NCBI GenBank assembly: GCA_026874595.1
Contig: CM049318.1
Coordinates: 11,511,241 to 11,575,240, forward strand
Origin: Sipunculus nudus
Taxonomy: Eukaryota; Annelida; Sipuncula; Golfingiida; Sipunculidae
DNA: 64,000 nucleotides
Reading direction: 5' to 3'
The notes beneath the pieces are model-generated. The model did no database searches, had not been told where the DNA came from, and saw only the letters and a list, made by a program, of their open reading frames with translations. Numbering within the stretch: the first letter of the stretch is position 1; each line of letters opens with the position of its first letter. Position numbers and translations under genes: made by a program. Shown piece after piece: positions 59,120-64,000 of this stretch.

Positions 59120-62100
59120 TGTGCCCTGTGTAAAAACTGATGAATGATTTAAGATCGGAAAACGTATTACAAACACACATTAACACGAATATTTGTTGGA
59201 TTTCACTCATATATTCCTCAAACTGTTGTGTTAATTCTTCTAACTTGTATATTCAATGGCTAAAGGTGAATGGTTGCTTAAAATCGTTTTAAAATGTAGG
59301 AATGAAAGCACTTACTTTTAAATGTTTCAGATTTCAAGTATATCACCTTCTCAGCATACATCAGGTTTGTATCTATATTTGATTCTAACTTCAATAAATT
59401 AATTTCATGTATCAGATTAAAAGGGTACCAAACTTTATTTAAAGCAAATTTTGACCAGAAAAATATTTAACGAAATCAATACCAGTGATTTCTGCAGTTA
59501 TGAATTTTAAACGAAAAGCGTTAAAAACTAAAACGAACAAAAGCGGGCTTCTTATTCTCTGAATTTTATATTATTTGAGATCAGCGCATTTATTGAAACA
59601 ATTTACACGTATTTATACAATGTTTTTACTTGCGCCAACGTATTTGAGGGACACAGATACAAACACACGGTTCTTGCGTGGATAGAAATGTCATTTTATT
59701 GATGATATTCGAAAACAAATGAACAAAAAAAAAAACTGCTGAAAAAATGGGATTGTCATATACAATGTGTCTCTTAAAAGATACCAAAAGTAGCAACTTT
59801 GGTAAATGAGACGCTCTGCAAATAACATAGAATTTGAACATCTGGTGGTGACAGGCAAATTATGAAGAAATATGAATAAATATAGGAGGACAAAAAGAAC
59901 CTTGTCACAGAGTTAAATATAACAGTCGTGATAATACAGCCATTGACATGTTATAAGGATGAGAATGGGACTAACAAAGGAACGCCGTATTGAAATACAT
60001 CCACTCATCGAATACTAAGAGCACAGGGAGAGAAAGAGAGAATCGTGCTTTTCTATGAAAATGTCCGTAATTACTCCTTATTTTCTGTATGGGATTCCTT
60101 TGCTGCTTTGGTTAAATTATTTTAAGTCTCTCCAGGCTGTTAAGAAAATTGCTGCGTTCAATTCACATTTAAATTCCTGCTTACTTTCATTTCTAACAGG
60201 AGAACAACAAGGTTTCTCACTGGAGAACGCCATCAAGGCGAAAAATTACGTAAAAATGATGACATCACATATATTGCACTGAAATGGGTATATAATAAGC
60301 GTACCAACATTCAGTTCTATTTGTTAGATTAAGGCCGAGCCATTTAGAAAAAAAAATTATCCCCTGGCCTTAACTATATATATAGGTAACCGCTTTGTTA
60401 TAATTCCCTTCACATTAGGTTTCTGCCGAGCGGTTGGGAAGAATACGTGAAAGGAAAGAGGACTGGATTAGCAGGGTTGGCTATCAATTTCTTTGGATGT
60501 TCGATTAAGATAAGTAAAGTAGATTCCAAAAGCGCACCACGTCTATGTTATCATAACAATTAGTCCCTGCGGAGGAAGAACTCCGGCGGATGACAAAGCA
60601 CATGGACGACCCATGAAATATTCATGCACTCTGTGTTCCTACAGCTTGAATCCGTCATATCTTAATGCTGGACTGCATGGTCATCTGAGCAGCAGAAAAA
60701 GGGTCTCAAAAGAGATAATCTCCTTCAAGGTCAATTAAACGTGTTCCATATCTCATAATATTATAATTATATATCAGAATTACCTATAAAATATTAATAT
60801 AGATTTTACATAAAATTAACTCAATTCCTAAAGAAAAACATTTTTTTTTATATTTGGTTTTTCCGCATATAAATTAGGTTGTGAGGTTTGTAAAAAAAAT
60901 AAAAGCACATTTATGAGCATTGTAAACTTAACAGTGACGTCACACACAGGAAATCCCCTGTGACCTAAAATTCGAGATCTGATCAAAGCTTAGTATTTCT
61001 GACATTGTCAGTCCCAAATTATCAGGGAAAATATAAAAACAACATGTATTGCTAGATTTAAGTAATTTCTATATTTTGCCTGTGACGTCACACTTTGCAC
61101 CAGCCAGTCACATCAGGGACCAGTCTCTGTTCCGGGGTTAACTTGCCACATGCTATAACGTTGACTTAACCTCAAGGGATACTTGAAAGTTATCGTATGT
61201 TAGGAAGAAAGGGAGAGTGAGTGAATTAAACATGTTTACAATTGAAAAGAAATGTCCGTTTTGATAAGTTGAAAGAACTGGCTTACGAGTATCTAGTATG
61301 ACAATTTAAATGTTACATATAATTTCATTCACATCAGTTCTGAAATTTAAATATCATGCTCCCAATTTTAAAAGAAACTTTGAAAGTAAAGTCTTGGAAA
61401 CAAATAAAAAATGTTAAAACCCTCTCACATTCGCTGCTTAATGTTTGCGTAATGCTTATTTAATAGGTGAAAATTGAATACAGTAACATATTACAATAAT
61501 CAGTCTTTTGAAAATAAATCTATATTTAAGGGTACGGTATGCTTATGGTTCGCGTTTTTAGATCGAGACTAGAAAACACAAGAAGTGCGTTTTACTGGTC
61601 TCAAAACGAGCAATGTCCATTTCTGTTATAAAGTTAATGATCTTGTTGAATAACATAATATGATCGATGGCTGCAAATAAATCAAACTTAAGTCTCCTAA
61701 CCTATGGTCACAACTTGACACAAACACACACACACACACATAACGAGCTAAGAATATCCAGATAAGACTTATATAGTCATCAGTAAACCAGCCGTGAACC
61801 AGTTTATTAACATTATTAAACAATCGTTGGAAAAAAGCTTAGAAATATGAAAATATGAAAATAGAGTAAATGCTAGCACAAAAAAAATAATGTTACTAAA
61901 TTTTATGAAAGATGGGAAAAATACACTATTGACAGAAATTATAAACAATTATTTACGAGAGGAGAACTTGTTTGTACTTATATAATTATGGAACATAATT
62001 GTAGGTATGTATGTAAAATTTATCTATTTTGATTACTATCAACATAAGTTCAGGTTTTATAGCCAGGAATGTTATGCTACAGTTAAATCATTAACAATGT

Positions 62101-63237
62101 ATTTATTGTATATTGTTATTTGCAATAAAAACATTGAATTAACATAAATGAACAAAGTTGATTAAGTTTATAAACGAGCTTTAAACGCACATCTACTCAA
62201 ATGCTGTTTGTTCATCTTATCGCTAATCAGAACAAACGTTCTACTCATCGACTATATTGCACGTTTGATGAAACTTTTTGATGAATGAGACAGAAATATG
62301 TCCCGAATGAATGTCACTTATTTATTCATTGGAAAGGCTTATGTATGTGACCATACTGCCAAAAAGCTCTGTGTTGACTTCGCGTGGTACTGAACAGAGG
62401 CACACAGAAAGTGACGAAATAAATACCATAAATGTCATTTTCCAGGCCGGCGGTCCAAATACTGGAGCGGTCAGAAATCTAGGTTATGCTTCTCGATTTT
62501 TTTGCGTATGGATACACTTACGTATGGATACACGGATATTGTTTATTTCAATTATCTAGAACTATAGTCTTAGCCTTTATATCTTAGTCTTTATATCAAA
62601 CTTTCTATGGTTTCACACAGTGTCACGGTTGACTGGACTAACACGGTTCACTGATTAATCCAGATAAAACCTTTTTAAAAAACTCGGTCTAATCCTGTTT
62701 AATCCAGCTTTTCTCAGTTTCATGTAAACACTGTGTTTAAATAACATGCACCTGTCATAACACATGATGCATAGGAATCGATAATAAGTATGAATGCCTA
62801 TATATTCCTTGATGTAAGCATTCAAATCAGACATGCATGATAGAATACACAATGAGTCGTGACGGAAATCATATTTAGAAAAGCATTATATCTGGTTTTT
62901 TTTTTATATATTTTTGGCATCTCTATCATGTCATATTATATAATTCACGGAAAATCCGTTTTTACAACTGGTAACATATAAACAAACTTTTATTTATTCA
63001 GTAAACGTTGCCTTATTCTATCTCTGTTGTCAGCAATTCCCAAGATATATACATTGTAACTTAACTGAAGGGCCACCTATCCATTCAGATCACCTTTGAC
63101 TGAACGGAAAACATCCACATTGGTCACATATGACCTGTCTATTAACCACCTGTGTATTAAGACCACCTGTGGCCATTTCTATGAGTATTCTATTCCACAG
63201 GTTTCATGGTATAAATATATGTAAGGAAGACAGATTG
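59120..63237. other. Unassigned AT-rich sequence
   Basis: I see no gene, RNA gene or repeat that I can name in these 4.1 kb. Open frames of 60-82 residues look like chance. A short (CA)n lies at about 61723-61740. Confidence 0.4.
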
Positions 63238-63365
63238 TTCAGGGGAAATATTTGGCCGATCCGGGTTTCGAACCCAAGTCGGTGGCACATGTCCGGCGTG
63301 CACCAGAAAGCAGGCTTCATTAGCGCACTTAGTTCGGTCCGCTTTTATGTAATCCCGCAACAAAA
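63238..63365 (-). repeat. Possible tRNA-derived SINE fragment
   Basis: On the minus strand GGGTTCGAAACCC (about 63266-63278) matches the RNA polymerase III B box, and TAAGTGCGCTAATGAAG about 50 bases upstream sits where an A box would be. It does not fold as a tRNA by eye and the A-box match is poor. I see no second copy in the window. Confidence 0.25.
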
Positions 63366-64000
63366 TACATGTATATGTATGTTTATAAAGTCCAACCTGT
63401 CTGAACGACCACCTGTAAAATGCGGGCAAATGGCAAATACGACCATTGGATATCAGTCCATTTAAAAAAAATTCGTTATACAGTGTGTGTGAGGTAGGGT
63501 GTGCGTGTGTGTATGGGCATATACAATAAGCAATTGACCTAATTTATGCACCTGTATAGGGATAGGTATTATAACGATATCTGATCAAATAGAAGTTAGA
63601 ATGTGGAACATATCACTTCATCAGCGAAGTGTTCAGGTTATTCCCCCATTATCGTCAGCGGGCGTTATATCATCTGATATTCCTGTCGGGGGCCCGCGTG
63701 ATTGTGAGGCTCTATTACCGGCCGCGCAGGATGAAACCCGAGTGCTTCTGGTTCAACAATAAACCCTTGTGGATATTTCCGCCACATCATACATCCTCAA
63801 CAGCCCTGCTTGCCTGCCACATAACACGCCGAATCTTCAATGTCTCGCGCTTAGCGCTAACTTGTCCTTTACCAGAAATCTCAGGAGCCTCAAACTCACA
63901 GCTCTTTAATCATTAGAAGTGTCACTGTTTTGCTAGTAAACCTCTACAGAAAATTCTATCGTGTTTATCTGTATTTTACAGGAACCTTTCTATAATAAAA
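63366..64000. other. Unassigned, GC-richer at 63640-63850
   Basis: About 63640-63850 is clearly GC-richer than its surroundings and lies in a 95-residue plus-strand frame (63629-63916). I do not recognise the protein. It could be part of an exon of a gene lying beyond the window or an old repeat. Confidence 0.3.

Noticed and set aside
63238-63365. A functional tRNA gene
   Set aside because: Only a B-box-like palindrome is convincing. No cloverleaf or clear A box can be drawn.

Overview
This is AT-rich metazoan nuclear DNA, most likely from a mollusc and probably a bivalve. The reasons are the AT-rich base composition with many long (TA)n, (GA)n and poly-G/C tracts, the many short inverted-repeat elements, an L1-like LINE, a peptide-receptor-like GPCR typical of lophotrochozoan expansions, and a dispersed repeat carrying arrays of nuclear-receptor-like half sites. 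There is no bacterial gene organisation. The species assignment is an inference.

Only one intact gene is well supported: a rhodopsin-class GPCR of about 367 residues on the minus strand (16320-17423). A poly(A) signal lies downstream, and an in-frame splice acceptor and candidate short 5' exon lie upstream. The rest is repeats, transposon remains and unannotatable intergenic (or intronic) DNA.

Layout. 0.7-0.9 kb: hAT-like MITE (further copies at 6.9, 14.7, 57.8 and 58.9 kb). 1.6-2.0 kb: tandem units carrying different microsatellites. 3.4-6.7 kb: decayed L1-like LINE with an RT motif and a perfect 221-bp duplication in its 3' part. 8.5-9.1 kb: pyrimidine minisatellite. 13.0-13.8 kb: foldback element. 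14.1 and 54.4 kb: two copies of a pogo/Tigger-like MITE, both sitting in (TA)n. 16-18 kb: GPCR locus. 20.9-48.6 kb: an old, broken tandem array of about five segmental copies (2.3-8 kb each) sharing ordered landmark blocks, interrupted by a 5'-truncated LINE with a target-site duplication (41.5-43.1 kb). 48.8-51.2 kb: dispersed repeat with about five 290-bp tandem units carrying DR1-like sites. 51.6-53.4 kb: two nested foldback elements, the inner one with CpGs about every 11 bp. 54.6-55.4 and 56.2-56.9 kb: two apparent solo LTRs flanked by ATAT. 59-64 kb: mostly unassigned.

The most interesting signals are a reading frame on the minus strand that is preserved between two diverged copies of the segmental array and looks like a short secreted-peptide exon, the CpG-phased nested foldback element, and the transposon-borne nuclear-receptor motif array. 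All comparisons were made by eye; no alignment or database search was run.
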